From positions 1,240,001 to 1,304,000 of the forward strand of contig CALODT010000001.1 in NCBI GenBank assembly GCA_942492205.1: DNA of 64,000 nucleotides, written 5' to 3'. The position numbers and the translations under genes were made by a program. Positions 16,273 to 26,514 of the stretch are shown one piece after another (the first letter of the stretch is position 1; every line of letters begins with the position of its first letter). The notes below the pieces were generated by a model. The model worked only from the letters and a program-made list of their open reading frames with translations. It was not told where the DNA came from and did not search any database. The stretch comes from UBA1847 sp942492205. GTDB lineage: Bacteria; Pseudomonadota; Gammaproteobacteria; Steroidobacterales; Woeseiaceae.

Positions 16273-18636
16273 GTGTCGCCCTCTCGATCAAGTTTGCAAT
16301 TCGTTGCGTGGTTCATCGTACTGGGTATGGCTTTCGTCGCGTTGTCGGCAACCCCTGCCGCGGCGCAACAGTCGGTCACCGTTGCGGTCGTGTTGGACGG
16401 CCCTGCCGATCGTTTCTCGTTTCAACACCAGAAGTACATCGACGAATTCTTGACGCTGACGCAAAGCGAATTCGACGTACATATAGAGCGCTACTACGGC
16501 GAATGGACGCGAGAGTCGATCAACGCCGTGCTGGACCAGGCCTACACGAACCAGGAGGTGGACCTGGTGTTGGTCACCGGTTTCGTGGCGAACCAGGTCG
16601 CCGCAATACGATCGGCGTTTTCGAAGCCGACATTTCTTCCGCAGCTCATTGATGTTCGACTGGTTCAGGGCGATCCTGACATCGGGCGCTCTGGGGTTCG
16701 CAACCTCAATTACCTGACGGCCTACGCGGACTTTGCCGAGGACCTGGACACCCTGGCACGCATTGTCGATTACCGAACCCTCGTCCTGATGGTGGACGCG
16801 GGGTTTTCTGCTGCGATCCCGGAACTGCGGGCCGCCGCTTTGGCCACCAGTGCGGCGCGAGGCATCAACCTGGTAGAGGTGGCTCATGATGGCGTCGATC
16901 ATGAGCTCCTGGATCGCGTGCCCCCGGAAACGGACGCTATCTTTATTGCCGGCCTGCCGCGCATGCCGTTGGCCGATTTTGATCGACTGATTAAAGCCAT
17001 CAACGACGCCGGCCTGCCAAGCTACAGTTTTGCCGGCGTGACCGATGTCGAGCGTGGCGTGCTGGTGACGAACTCGGAGCCTCGTGACGTCGATCGCCAG
17101 GCGAGATTGAATGCCTTAAACATGCAGGCCGTGATGCTCGGCGAGCGTCCCGAGGACCAGCAGACAAAGTCGATCCAGAAAGAGCAGCTGACGATCAATA
17201 TGGCGACGGCGCGGGCTATCGGCGTGTCACCCAGCTTCGATGTACTCAACGATGCCGTCCGGCTGTTCGAGGACGCTGAAGTCTCGGGAGACGTTTACGG
17301 GCTCGTCGAGATTGCGCGCCTTGCGCTCGAGCAAAACCAGGACCTGCGAGCCGAGACGTTCGGCATGCAGGCAGGCTTGCAAGACATCGCGCGAGCGAGG
17401 GCGAATCTCCTGCCGCAATTGGGGGCATCGGCCGGTCAGACGCTGCGCAAGGACTCGCCGTCAGTTGCAGCGGGATTGTTTGCGGAGCGCTCCAACGATG
17501 CGACGCTCAATCTCGATCAGCTGCTGTACTCGGATTCGGCCAGCGCCAACCTGAGGATACAGAAGGAATTACAGCGCACGCGCCTTGCGAGCCTCCGGGA
17601 ATTCGAACTCGATGTGGTCCTCGCCGCGACGACGTCGTATTACTCGGTGCTCAATGCGCGCTCCCAGCTGGCGGTCCAGGAGAATAACCTCCGAATCACC
17701 CGGGCCAACCTCGAATTTGCGGAGGACCGTGTGCGTCTCGGCACGTCGACGCGGGCCGACCTCTATCGCTGGCAGGCCGAAGAGGCTCGTGCGCAGATTG
17801 CCGTGTTGAACGCGAGGTCAGCGCTCAGTCAGACATGGGAAACGCTCAACCGGATATTGCACAAGCCGCAGGGCGAGCGTATCGCGTTACGCGAGGCGAC
17901 CTTCGATGAACCGTTCGTTATGACGCGCGAGGAGTTTAACGAAATGGTCCAGAGTCCTGCGGACTACGCACGCTTCTCGCGCTTCTACATCGATCGCGCG
18001 CTGCGCCAGGCGCCGGAGCTGGAACAGCTCAATGCGCAGATTTCGGCGAAGCGGCGTGAACTAACCAGTCAACGCCGTGCATTCTGGCTGCCTGAATTTT
18101 CGGTCGGCGGGCGCTACACCAATAACCTGTCGCAGTCCGGGCTTGGCGCCGGATTGCAGGCGGGTGAGGGTCTGAACGACTGGAGTGTCGGTATCCAGGC
18201 GACGCTGCCGCTGTTCTCCGGCGGACTGAGAAAGGCCAACGTCTCAAAAGCGAGTTTCGAACTCCGCCAGCTGGAATCGTTGCGCACATCGACCGAGGAG
18301 CGTGTCGAGGAAGCGATTCGCAATCAGCTGCACGCCGCCCAGGCGGCTTACGCGCAGATCGATCTTGCGGCAAGCGCCGCCGAAGCCTCGCGCAAGAACC
18401 TCGAACTGGTCAGTGATGCGTATGCGCGGGGAACGGTCAACATTATCGAATTGCTGGACGCCCAGGACTCGAGTCTCATCGCGTCGGCATCCGCCGCCGA
18501 GTCTTTGTACAACTTTCTGATTACGATCATGTCGGTGCAGCGCGCGATCGGTGGCTACGACTACCTGTTGACCCGAGAACAGCGTGAAGAACTGGCCATC
18601 GAATACCGCAATACAATTACAGGAACACGACAATGA
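16273..18636 (+). CDS. TolC-family outer-membrane factor with N-terminal substrate-binding-like domain
   Basis: A 787-residue fusion. After a signal peptide (1-31, ending PAAAQ), residues about 36-320 have an ABC-type periplasmic binding-protein layout (strands VTVAVVLDGPA, VDLVLVTGFVANQ, RTLVLMVDAGFSAAIPELR, TDAIFIAGLPRMPLADF), like the PF04392 TrpX-type group. Residues about 340-780 are a TolC/OEP barrel and helical tunnel: GLVEIARLALEQNQDL, RARANLLPQLGASAGQ, RITRANLEFAEDRVRLGTST and DAYARGTVNIIELLDAQDS. A usual outer-membrane factor is about 450 residues. It starts at GTG 16273 after AGGGAG, and its stop overlaps the adaptor gene by four bases. It should form the outer part of the RND pump; the extra domain may sense or gather substrate. 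Confidence 0.88.
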   Translation: MSPSRSSLQFVAWFIVLGMAFVALSATPAAAQQSVTVAVVLDGPADRFSFQHQKYIDEFLTLTQSEFDVHIERYYGEWTRESINAVLDQAYTNQEVDLVLVTGFVANQVAAIRSAFSKPTFLPQLIDVRLVQGDPDIGRSGVRNLNYLTAYADFAEDLDTLARIVDYRTLVLMVDAGFSAAIPELRAAALATSAARGINLVEVAHDGVDHELLDRVPPETDAIFIAGLPRMPLADFDRLIKAINDAGLPSYSFAGVTDVERGVLVTNSEPRDVDRQARLNALNMQAVMLGERPEDQQTKSIQKEQLTINMATARAIGVSPSFDVLNDAVRLFEDAEVSGDVYGLVEIARLALEQNQDLRAETFGMQAGLQDIARARANLLPQLGASAGQTLRKDSPSVAAGLFAERSNDATLNLDQLLYSDSASANLRIQKELQRTRLASLREFELDVVLAATTSYYSVLNARSQLAVQENNLRITRANLEFAEDRVRLGTSTRADLYRWQAEEARAQIAVLNARSALSQTWETLNRILHKPQGERIALREATFDEPFVMTREEFNEMVQSPADYARFSRFYIDRALRQAPELEQLNAQISAKRRELTSQRRAFWLPEFSVGGRYTNNLSQSGLGAGLQAGEGLNDWSVGIQATLPLFSGGLRKANVSKASFELRQLESLRTSTEERVEEAIRNQLHAAQAAYAQIDLAASAAEASRKNLELVSDAYARGTVNIIELLDAQDSSLIASASAAESLYNFLITIMSVQRAIGGYDYLLTREQREELAIEYRNTITGTRQ

Positions 18637-19727
18637 GAACCACGGCCTTTCTGTTAGTGCTGTCTGCCCTGGTACTTGGCGGCTGCGGTCCTTCCGATAA
18701 GGCCTTCGAAGAACGATTGCGGCCCGTGCGATACATGACCGTGAGCGACGCGAGCGCTTTTCGTGACCGCAGCTTCTCGGGTACCTCGAAGTCCAGCCGC
18801 GAGTCGCGCCTGAGTTTCAAGGTTCCCGGCACCATAACCAATTTGCCGGTGCAGATCGGGCAGCGCCTGAATGCCGGCGAACTGATCGCCGAGATCGACC
18901 CTGCGAGCTATGTGTTGCAAGCGCAACAGGCACAAGCCTCCCTGGTCGAGGCACAGGCGAACGATCGGCGAGCGGCCGCCAACTATGAACGTACCAAGGG
19001 ACTGTACGCCAACAGCAATGCGTCACTGAACGACCTGGATGCGGCTCGCGCGCAGGCGGAGTCTGCAAGCGCGGTCGTGAGAGCCGCCAGCAAGGCGCTT
19101 GAGATCGCACGCCTGAACGTCTCCTACACGAAGCTGACAGCTGATGCCGCCTGCTCGATCGCGTCAATCAATGCCGAGGTCAACGAAAACGTTACTGCCG
19201 GCCAGCAGGTCGCCGCCGTAAGCTGTGGCTATTCCTACGAGGTCACGGTCGATCTTCCCGAGAGCCTGATCGGCAGTGTCGACGAATCGACACCCGTGTC
19301 GATTCGTTTTGGCGCCATCCCGGATCAGGCGTTCACCGGCACGATTTCAGAAATTGCCGTGGCATCGGGTGCCGGTTCGGCTGCCTTCCCCGTGGTTGTG
19401 AAGATCAACGAGGTTCACCCTTCCCTGCGATCGGGACTTGCCGCAGATGTTACGTTTCAATTTGACTCGGCAGCCTCACAAGGCGGCGGCTTCGTATTGC
19501 CAGTGACCGCTGTCATCAAGGATCCGGCCGGCAGCTTCGTCTTCATCGCGGAATCGGACGGTGTGGAAGGCGAGGCGATAGTCAGCCGGCGTAATGTGAT
19601 CTTGGGCGAATTGACGCAGTCGGGCATCGAGATCAACGAAGGTCTCCAGGTCGGCGACCGGGTAATCACGGCCGGCATATCGGTAATCCGCGAGGGTCAA
19701 CGGGTTCTCGTGCCGGCACTCGACTAG
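18633..19727 (+). CDS. RND efflux periplasmic adaptor (membrane fusion) lipoprotein
   Basis: A 364-residue protein with a lipoprotein signal (lipobox LGGC, cysteine near 18). The HlyD/AcrA pattern follows: LSFKVPGTITNLPVQIGQRLNAGELIAEIDP (split lipoyl half), an alpha-hairpin of QAQQAQASLVEAQANDRRAA type, the second lipoyl half SYTKLTADAACSIASINAEV, a beta-barrel domain and a C-terminal membrane-proximal domain. Its ATG overlaps the stop of the outer-membrane factor by four bases, and the pump gene starts 14 bases after its stop, so the three form one operon. Substrate unknown. Confidence 0.93.
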   Translation: MRTTAFLLVLSALVLGGCGPSDKAFEERLRPVRYMTVSDASAFRDRSFSGTSKSSRESRLSFKVPGTITNLPVQIGQRLNAGELIAEIDPASYVLQAQQAQASLVEAQANDRRAAANYERTKGLYANSNASLNDLDAARAQAESASAVVRAASKALEIARLNVSYTKLTADAACSIASINAEVNENVTAGQQVAAVSCGYSYEVTVDLPESLIGSVDESTPVSIRFGAIPDQAFTGTISEIAVASGAGSAAFPVVVKINEVHPSLRSGLAADVTFQFDSAASQGGGFVLPVTAVIKDPAGSFVFIAESDGVEGEAIVSRRNVILGELTQSGIEINEGLQVGDRVITAGISVIREGQRVLVPALD

Positions 19728-19741
19728 GCCAGGGATTCGTC

Positions 19742-22700
19742 GTGAACCTGACCGCTGCTGCAATCGAAAGGAATCGCGTCACGCTGACGATCGTCGGCCT
19801 GGTCGTGCTCGCCGGGCTATTCGCGTTTCAGACCCTGCCGAAGGCGCAGGATCCCGGATTCATCGTGCGCACGGCGGTCATAACAACCCGTTTCCCGGGG
19901 GCGAGTCCGGAGCGCGTGGAGCTGCTGGTCACCGACAAGATCGAGAAGAAAATCCAGGAGATGCCGGAAATCGACTCGATCACCAGCGAGTCACGCACCG
20001 GCATCTCGGTCATCTACGCGAATTTCAAGGAAAGCTACAAGATTATGCGGCCGATCTTCGACGATCTTCGCCGCAAGGTGGACAGCGTCTATCCCGACTT
20101 GCCGCAAGGTACGAAGGTCCCGGAGGTCAACGACGAATTCGGCGACGTGTTTGGCAGCGTCTATACGTTGTCGGGTGACGGTTTTTCCTATGCCGAACTG
20201 AAAGCAGTTGCTGATGAATTACGCGACGAGCTGTTGAAAGAACCGGACATTGCAAAGGTCTCGATTCATGGCGAACAGCAGGAAGTCATCTTCGTTGAGT
20301 ACAACAACGCCCGCCTGTCGGAACTGGGTTTGTCGCCGCAGCGACTGTCGGCGTCACTCGCGGCCGTCAATATTCTGTCATCGGGCGGTGACATTATCAG
20401 TGGCAGGGAGCGCATAACGCTGGAGCCCAGCGGCAACTTCGAGTCCATCGAAGACCTCCGACGCACTGTCCTGCAGCTGCCGGGTGGGGCGCTTATCTAT
20501 CTCGAGGACATCGTTGATATCTATCGAGGTTACAAGGACCCGCCAAATTCGGTCAGCCGCGTCAACGGCGAGCCGACACTGGCTTTTGCGGTCTCGATGC
20601 GTGACGGTGGCGATATCCTGAAGCTCGGCGAACGACTCGATACGCTAATGCCGGAGCTGGTCGCGAAGTACCCCTGGGGCATCACGATCCAGAAGGTCTG
20701 GTTCCAGGCGGACCTCGTCGACAATGTCGTGAAGACATTTTCATCAAGTCTTGGCCAGGCAATCCTCATCGTCATCGCCGTGATGGTGGCGTTCCTGGGT
20801 CTGCGCACCGGCATGGTCGTCGGTTCGCTGATACCAACGACCATCATTGCGTCGGTCTTCCTGATGCAGGTATTCGATATCACGATCAACCAGATATCGC
20901 TGACCGCATTGATCATTGCGCTCGGCCTGCTGGTGGACAACGCCATCGTGATCGTGGAATCGATCATCGTGCGCCGCGAGCAGGGAGAAAGCGCCGTTAC
21001 TGCGGCTATCGAATCGGGCAAGGAGCTGAGTACGCCGCTGCTCATTTCCTCGCTGACCACGGCGGCGGCGTTCATGCCGATCGCGATGGCGAAGTCCGCG
21101 GTCGGTGAGTACACCTCCGACATATTCTACGTCGTCGGCATTGCGCTGCTGACGTCGTGGCTGCTGGCGATGACATTCGTGCCGATGCTGACGACCATCG
21201 CGTTGAAGATCAAGTCGGGGACCGGCAACAGGGCGGAACGCTTCGACGGCCGCTGGTACACGGCTTATAGAAACCTGCTGAAACTGTCGCTGCGCTGCCA
21301 GTACCGCTTTTTCGCCGTGATCATCGGCATCTTCGTAAATCGCCATATTCGGGCTCGGGCTGGTGCGGCAGGAGTTTATCGCACCATCAGAGGACCCGAT
21401 CTTTTCCGCCAAGCTCGAATTGCCGCTTGGCACGTCGATAGAGACCAGCCAGCAGGTCGTTGCCGACGTCGATTCCTTTATCCGCGAAACCTACTTCGCC
21501 CCGGCGATCGGCGAGCCGCGCATCCGCAACTGGCTGACATTCATTGGTGAAGGTGGACCGCGATTCCAGCTCAGCCTGAATCCGCCGAACCCGAATCCGG
21601 CGAATTCCTTCCTTATCGCGAATACCGTGGATCCCGAGGACGTGGATTTCGTGATCGCCGGCATCGAGGACTACGTGCACGACAAGCATCCCGATCTCGC
21701 CGCGCAGGTGAAACGACTGGAGAACGGCCCGCCGGTCGACTATCCGATCATCGTGCGTATCTCGGGTTACGATTTTGACGCCTTGTATTCCATCGCCGAC
21801 GATGTCACTGGCTACCTCTACAGCTTGCCGGAAATCTCCAACGTCAAGAATTCCTGGGGCCTGCAGACCAAGAAGCTGACGGTCGACGTCGATCAGGAAC
21901 TTGCGCGGCGCTCCGGCGTGACCAGTGAGGATGTTGCCTATTCCCTGCAGGCCGGCCTCACCGGCATTGACCTGACGCAGTACCGCGAAGAGGATGAACT
22001 GATCCCGGTTACGATGCGCACTGTTGCGGCAGACCGGCAGGACTTCAGCAAACTCGACGGGCTGACTGTGTACTCGCAAAGTACCGGCAGCAGCGTGCCG
22101 CTAAAGCAGGTTGCGAACGTCGAGCTGACGTTCGAGCCAGGCATCATCGAGCGCCGCGACCGCGACCGAACGCTGTCGCTCAACGTGCAGTTGAGGAGCG
22201 GTGCAACGGCGGCCGAGGTTGCGGACGTGCTTGAGCCGAGGCTCGAGCAGGATTCGATGGCCTGGCCCGCCGGACATACCTTCGAGATTGGCGGTGAGAC
22301 CGAGGAGTCGGGCGACGCGAATGCGTCGATCGCTGCGGAACTGCCAACCGCAGGCATGCTGATCCTCCTGTTGCTCGTCTGGCAGTTCAATTCGCTGCGC
22401 CGGCCGGCGATCATTCTCGCGACCATTCCGTTGGGACTAATTGGTGTGACGTTTGGCCTGCTGGTTGCCAACTCGACGTTCGGGTTCTTTACGATCCTCG
22501 GCCTGATTTCGCTGTCCGGGATTATCATTAACAACGCGATCGTGCTGCTTGACCGGATCGCCATAGAGATCCGCGATTTCGGCCGCAGCGAGGCCGACGC
22601 CGTCATGGTGGCGTGTCAGCAGCGCATGCGACCCATCTTGCTGACGACGGCGACAACGGTGCTTGGCATGACGCCGCTCCTGTGGGGTGGAACTGCCATG

Positions 22701-22823
22701 TTCAAGACGATGGCGATTACGATCATCTTCGGGCTGGCATTTGCCACCGCGCTGACGCTGCTCGTGGTGCCCGTCATGTACTCGATGTTTTTCCGCGTCA
22801 AGTTCGCAAAAAACGCGGCATAA
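19742..22823 (+). pseudogene. RND efflux pump inner-membrane permease, broken by a one-base frameshift
   Basis: Two overlapping reading frames together encode a full RND permease. The first (19742 to about 21337) has the N-terminal transmembrane helix, porter domains and the LIIALGLLVDNAIVIVESII helix. The second (in frame from about 21340) continues with GLGLVRQEFIAPSEDPIFSA and runs through the second porter and helix bundle to 22823. At 21334-21341 the sequence reads GTAAATCG; removing one A joins the frames without losing a residue and gives 1,026 codons, normal for the family. As written, the product stops at 21550 after about 70 residues of unrelated sequence. This is either a true inactivating mutation or a base-call error. 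The intact operon and lack of other damage favour a recent event or an error. Confidence 0.9.
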
Positions 22824-22834
22824 GGCGCGCGGCT

Positions 22835-23344
22835 TTACCAGTGGCCGGTGCCGGGCTCGCCTTTGAAAGGGCCTACAACATCGGCGGTGATCCAGCCGCC
22901 GTAGAAGCGGCCGGGCTGCGGCTGTACGCGTTCATTGTCGACGTAGCATTCGATACGCCCGGGGTAGAATGAAACGTAACCCTTAAGCACGTCGAACCGC
23001 GCTCGCGGGCGCGGATAGTCCCAGGCTACCGGCAGATCCGGCGTGCGACGCAGAGCCCAGTAGCGTGCTGCGCCTTTCCACTCACAAACGCTGTTGCCCG
23101 CCGTTTCAATGAGATGTTCCCACGCGACATCGTCGGGCGAAATGTAGAACGTCGGCGGACTCGCCGTTTCCATCAGGCGATAACTCGAGCTGCTTCGCGC
23201 GACAACCAGAGCGCCATCCCTGACCTCGACGAGACGGCTGCAGCGCTTGGCAACAGGCGGCCTTGGATAATCCCAGACCGACTCCTGGCCGCGCTCTGGC
23301 CGAATGGCAAAGTCCGGCCGCTCCTGACCTTTATAGTTCCACAT
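22835..23344 (-). CDS. DUF427 domain protein
   Basis: A 169-residue soluble protein of the DUF427 family: ESVWDYPRPPVAKRCSRLVE at the start, the DGALVVARSSSSYRLMETASPPTFYISPDDV core, CEWKGAARYWALR in the middle and VAWDYPRP-PGRIECYVDNERV towards the end. The double WDYPRP motif is typical. The biochemical role of DUF427 proteins is not established. It is convergent with the RND operon, 11 bases from its stop codon. Confidence 0.88.
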   Translation of the reverse strand: MWNYKGQERPDFAIRPERGQESVWDYPRPPVAKRCSRLVEVRDGALVVARSSSSYRLMETASPPTFYISPDDVAWEHLIETAGNSVCEWKGAARYWALRRTPDLPVAWDYPRPRARFDVLKGYVSFYPGRIECYVDNERVQPQPGRFYGGWITADVVGPFKGEPGTGHW

Positions 23345-23489
23345 GACGGTACATTATCGCTGCGAGCAGCCGGGCTCAAGCTGCCGGATTTTCACATTTG
23401 CGAGGGCCTGTGGGGGCGTGGTTACTGGCGTGAATTTCAATCGCGGTTCAAACGAGGGGAACGTGATGCAAGACTAAGCCGGGCAAGAA

Positions 23490-23636
23490 GTGACGATTGT
23501 CGACATCAAGATGCCGTTCATGTCAATGGTCGTGTTTATCGTCAAGCTGGTGATCGCCGCTATTCCGGCCATGATCATCCTGGCGATCCTGGGTGCGCTT
23601 GTTGGCACCTTCATGATGGGGCTGTCGGTGCGCTGA
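23490..23636 (+). CDS. Small membrane protein (48 residues)
   Basis: A 48-codon ORF starting with GTG at 23490 encodes VTIVDIKMPFMSMVVFIVKL followed by a second hydrophobic stretch (about 21-46) with a proline in the middle, ending LSVR. The length and nearly unbroken hydrophobicity fit a single-pass or re-entrant small membrane protein. The upstream ribosome site is weak (GGCAAGAA). An alternative start is the ATG at 23511. It stands alone between a divergent DUF427 gene and a convergent barrel gene. No function can be assigned; the codon pattern and membrane character are the support. Confidence 0.55.
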   Translation: MTIVDIKMPFMSMVVFIVKLVIAAIPAMIILAILGALVGTFMMGLSVR

Positions 23637-23659
23637 CCGCGGGTCGCGGCCGGGGTGGA

Positions 23660-24208
23660 TCAGTTTCGGGGGAGCAGCTGGCTGACGTTAACCTTGAACT
23701 GCAGGAAGAAGATGCCGCTGACGGTGTCATCCATGAAGCGTGCGTCAATCATCTTTTCCACGGCTTTCACCGGAAGATAGGTGAGATTCATGCCGAAGCG
23801 ATTGTTGCCAATCGTCACGCTCGGCACAGCACCGGGAAACGGGCGGTTGCCGTTGACATCCTGGCGGGTCATCAGGAACGCGTTGACGCCCGCGTCAACG
23901 TAGAAGCCGTTGAACGCTTCACTGGCAAACAAGGTGCGGTGCAGACCGGCGCCAGCCATGTATGACATGTCCTCGTTGCTGTCGCGGAAGCCGTTTACCA
24001 TCACATGTTTCTTCCACCGAGAGTCGCTGCGGAACTGGTACTCCAGACCGAGGCCTGCGTTGTTCTCGTTCCAATCATGTGACGAATCGACATGGATCGA
24101 GCGTCCGTTGAGGACGGCGCTGAAATTGCCACCCGCCCAGGCAGATGAAGACGGGGCGGCAACCAGCAAGGCGAGGAGGGCGTATCTTGCGAAGGCTTGT
24201 TTCATCAT
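23660..24208 (-). CDS. Predicted small outer-membrane barrel protein, PagP-like layout
   Basis: The product (about 182 residues from ATGATG at 24208) has a signal peptide ending SSAWAGG and a short barrel with strands such as FSAVLNGRSIHVDSSHDWNE, NAGLGLEYQFRSDSRW and GFYVDAGVNAFLMTRQDVNG. The segment PGAVPSVTIGNNRFGMNLTY followed by LP and a final FFLQFKV strand resembles the C-terminal strands of PagP-type lipid A acyltransferases, but the catalytic residues cannot be checked by eye. Treat the enzymatic assignment as a hypothesis. A start at 24232 is possible but adds a cysteine-rich extension with no signal value. Confidence 0.6.
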   Translation of the reverse strand: MMKQAFARYALLALLVAAPSSSAWAGGNFSAVLNGRSIHVDSSHDWNENNAGLGLEYQFRSDSRWKKHVMVNGFRDSNEDMSYMAGAGLHRTLFASEAFNGFYVDAGVNAFLMTRQDVNGNRPFPGAVPSVTIGNNRFGMNLTYLPVKAVEKMIDARFMDDTVSGIFFLQFKVNVSQLLPRN

Positions 24209-24318
24209 GCGAAAGCAAGATGCAATACACATGCCGAGAAATTAAATTTAATTTATTCAGTGACTTATAAAGTTAGTCTAAAACTTTTGTAAAGAGGGTC
24301 GACACATTTTCGATGCAT

Positions 24319-26514
24319 CTAGTGTGAGGAGCGCTGCTTGCGATGCGAATGCAGTGAGATCGGTGTGGTTTTTTGTACCGGGTGCTTCACCGGCCTGCCG
24401 ACAAAGAAACCCTGCGCGAGGTCGACACCCAGCTTGCCAAGCAGGTCCAGCGTTTCGGCGTCCTGCACGTACTCAGCGACAGTCTGCATACCGGCCTCAT
24501 GACCGATCTCGGCAATCAGCCTGATCATTTTCTGGTCAACCGGGCTGTTCGGCAGGTCCTTGATAAAAGCGCCGTCGATCTTGATGTAATCGAAATGCAG
24601 TTTTTGCAGGTAGCCAAAGGAACTGTAGCCTGTGCCGAAGTCATCCAGCGCGAAGCCACAGCCAAGATTTCGAATTTCGGCAATCTGGCGTTCCACGTGT
24701 CTTGGCCGACGAACGGCGAGACTCTCGGTTATCTCGAAAATGATATGTTCTGGCGGCACATTGTGTTGCTGGAAAACCGTTGCAATATAGTCGGGCAGGT
24801 CATCATTCTCGAATGCGTTTGCCGATAGATTGATGGCAAGCTGCAGCCGCTTGTTTGGTTTGGACTCACGCGCGTACGCTTTCGCCGCATGCAGGATCAT
24901 CCAGAAGTCGATTTCCGACATCAGCCCGAAGCGTACTGCCGACGGCAGGAATGTATCCGGCAAGACCAGCTTGTTGTCTTCATTTCGCAGCCGAATAAGG
25001 ACCTCGTGGTGGGATGTCTCGCCGTTGTCTATGCGATTTATGGGCTGAAAGCGCAGCTCGAATTCGTCGTTGTTCAGCGCCTGGCGCAAGCGGTTCATCC
25101 AGCCCAGCCCGGTCGAGACCTGCTGTTCAGCGTCGGCCTTCTCGCGGTAAACGTGCATACGATTCCGGCCGGCAAGCTTTGCTTCGCGGCAGGCAATATC
25201 GGCCTGGTTGATGAGTTCGTCCTGGTGGAGGTCGGGACCGGTGATCATCGCCACGCCAATGCTGCAATGGATGTGGAAAACTCGCTCATCCTCGATATGC
25301 GCCATGCTGCGCATGTTCTTGAGTATCGTATCGGCAGTAACTTGCGCATCCTCCAGCGACGTTCGGCGTACGATAATGGCGAATTCGTCACCGCCAAATC
25401 GAGAGACGGTGTCGTCTGTGCTGACGCTGCGAAGCAGCTCGTCGGCTACCTTGCGGATGAGTCGGTCGCCAGCCGGGTGGCCGCAGGCATCATTGATGTA
25501 CTTGAACTGATCGAGGTCGACGAAAAACAGGGCGCTTGCGTATTCAGCATTGGATACCGCATCGATTTCCTGGCGCAGCTCCTCGAGGAATCGACGGCGA
25601 TTGAACAAGCCCGTCAGACTGTCGTGATTCGCCATCTGTTTCAGGTCGGCTTCCCTTTCACCGATGGCAGAAACGGTTTTTTCGAGGGCGCTGACGATCT
25701 CGGCGATCTCACGGTGTTGTGCGGGCTCGAATTTGACATCGAGATTGCCGTTCGCAAGCTCTCGTATCGGCTTTTGCAGATCGGAAAAAGAGCTGAGCGC
25801 GATGCGCAGCGAGTGCCGGCCATAGAGTGCAAACAGGCCCAACATGCCGAGCAGGATGGCGACCGCGCCCTTGATGTTTGCAAGCAGGCCATCGTGAAAG
25901 ATCACGAAATCCAGGTTGATGCTGACAAAACCGAGCAGCTCCGTCCGGGCAGGCTGTGTTGGCAGCTTGGGGTCGAAGTCGAACAGGCCGTCGACGGGAA
26001 GCGATTCTTTCCAGACAGGGGCCAGAATCTGGAATCGCTGCGGATTCAGAAGGCCGGTGGTAATCAGGTAAGGCTCATCGCTGCCAACTCGTTCAACTGC
26101 CCGACGCCGCATCCGTTGCGACAGGTCAGAAACGGTATTCGTTTCGACGTCAGGGCCGATGGAGAAGATCGCGCTGCCATCCGGCGCGAAGTAGGCGACA
26201 TGATCGATTTCCGGGTAACGCCCGACGAAGCTCTCAAGCCGCAACAGCGCCTCGGCATCGTCGTTCAGGAACAGCGGTGAGCCCAGTTCGTTGAGCTCGT
26301 CGGTCCACTGCAGTGCCCAGCGACTGTAGTTTTCTTGCAGGACCCACTGGCCGCCCCAGTACAAACTGGCAACCGCGAGTATGCCGATTAGCGCGACGCT
26401 CAATACCTGGATCGACAGGATGTCGTTGACCAGCAAGCGACTGGCAGCTGCTGGTTGCTTGCGCCTGATCATCAGGGCAACTCGTTGCATAGCGTCTGCG
26501 ATCCCCCCAATCAT
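24319..26514 (-). CDS. Membrane GGDEF-EAL c-di-GMP signalling protein
   Basis: A 731-residue sensor: transmembrane helix (about 32-54), periplasmic sensing domain (55-215), second helix (about 217-232), HAMP-like linker (240-285), GGDEF domain (about 290-455) and EAL domain (about 470-715). GGDEF (374-378) is intact, so cyclase activity is possible; the upstream RxxD inhibitory site is absent. The EAL signature is EVL (Glu504), and the other expected residues are present: NLSA Asn, Glu in FEITES, Asp624-Asp625 in DDFGTGYS, Lys645 and Glu681, so phosphodiesterase activity is also likely. Its ATG overlaps the stop of the binding-protein lipoprotein gene by four bases, which argues that the lipoprotein signals through it. 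Confidence 0.92.
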   Translation of the reverse strand: MIGGIADAMQRVALMIRRKQPAAASRLLVNDILSIQVLSVALIGILAVASLYWGGQWVLQENYSRWALQWTDELNELGSPLFLNDDAEALLRLESFVGRYPEIDHVAYFAPDGSAIFSIGPDVETNTVSDLSQRMRRRAVERVGSDEPYLITTGLLNPQRFQILAPVWKESLPVDGLFDFDPKLPTQPARTELLGFVSINLDFVIFHDGLLANIKGAVAILLGMLGLFALYGRHSLRIALSSFSDLQKPIRELANGNLDVKFEPAQHREIAEIVSALEKTVSAIGEREADLKQMANHDSLTGLFNRRRFLEELRQEIDAVSNAEYASALFFVDLDQFKYINDACGHPAGDRLIRKVADELLRSVSTDDTVSRFGGDEFAIIVRRTSLEDAQVTADTILKNMRSMAHIEDERVFHIHCSIGVAMITGPDLHQDELINQADIACREAKLAGRNRMHVYREKADAEQQVSTGLGWMNRLRQALNNDEFELRFQPINRIDNGETSHHEVLIRLRNEDNKLVLPDTFLPSAVRFGLMSEIDFWMILHAAKAYARESKPNKRLQLAINLSANAFENDDLPDYIATVFQQHNVPPEHIIFEITESLAVRRPRHVERQIAEIRNLGCGFALDDFGTGYSSFGYLQKLHFDYIKIDGAFIKDLPNSPVDQKMIRLIAEIGHEAGMQTVAEYVQDAETLDLLGKLGVDLAQGFFVGRPVKHPVQKTTPISLHSHRKQRSSH

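Noticed and set aside
24889..26280. Long plus-strand ORF (463 codons) opposite the GGDEF-EAL gene
   Set aside because: It is antisense to a protein with clear domains; its translation has no recognisable motif and reflects codon bias.
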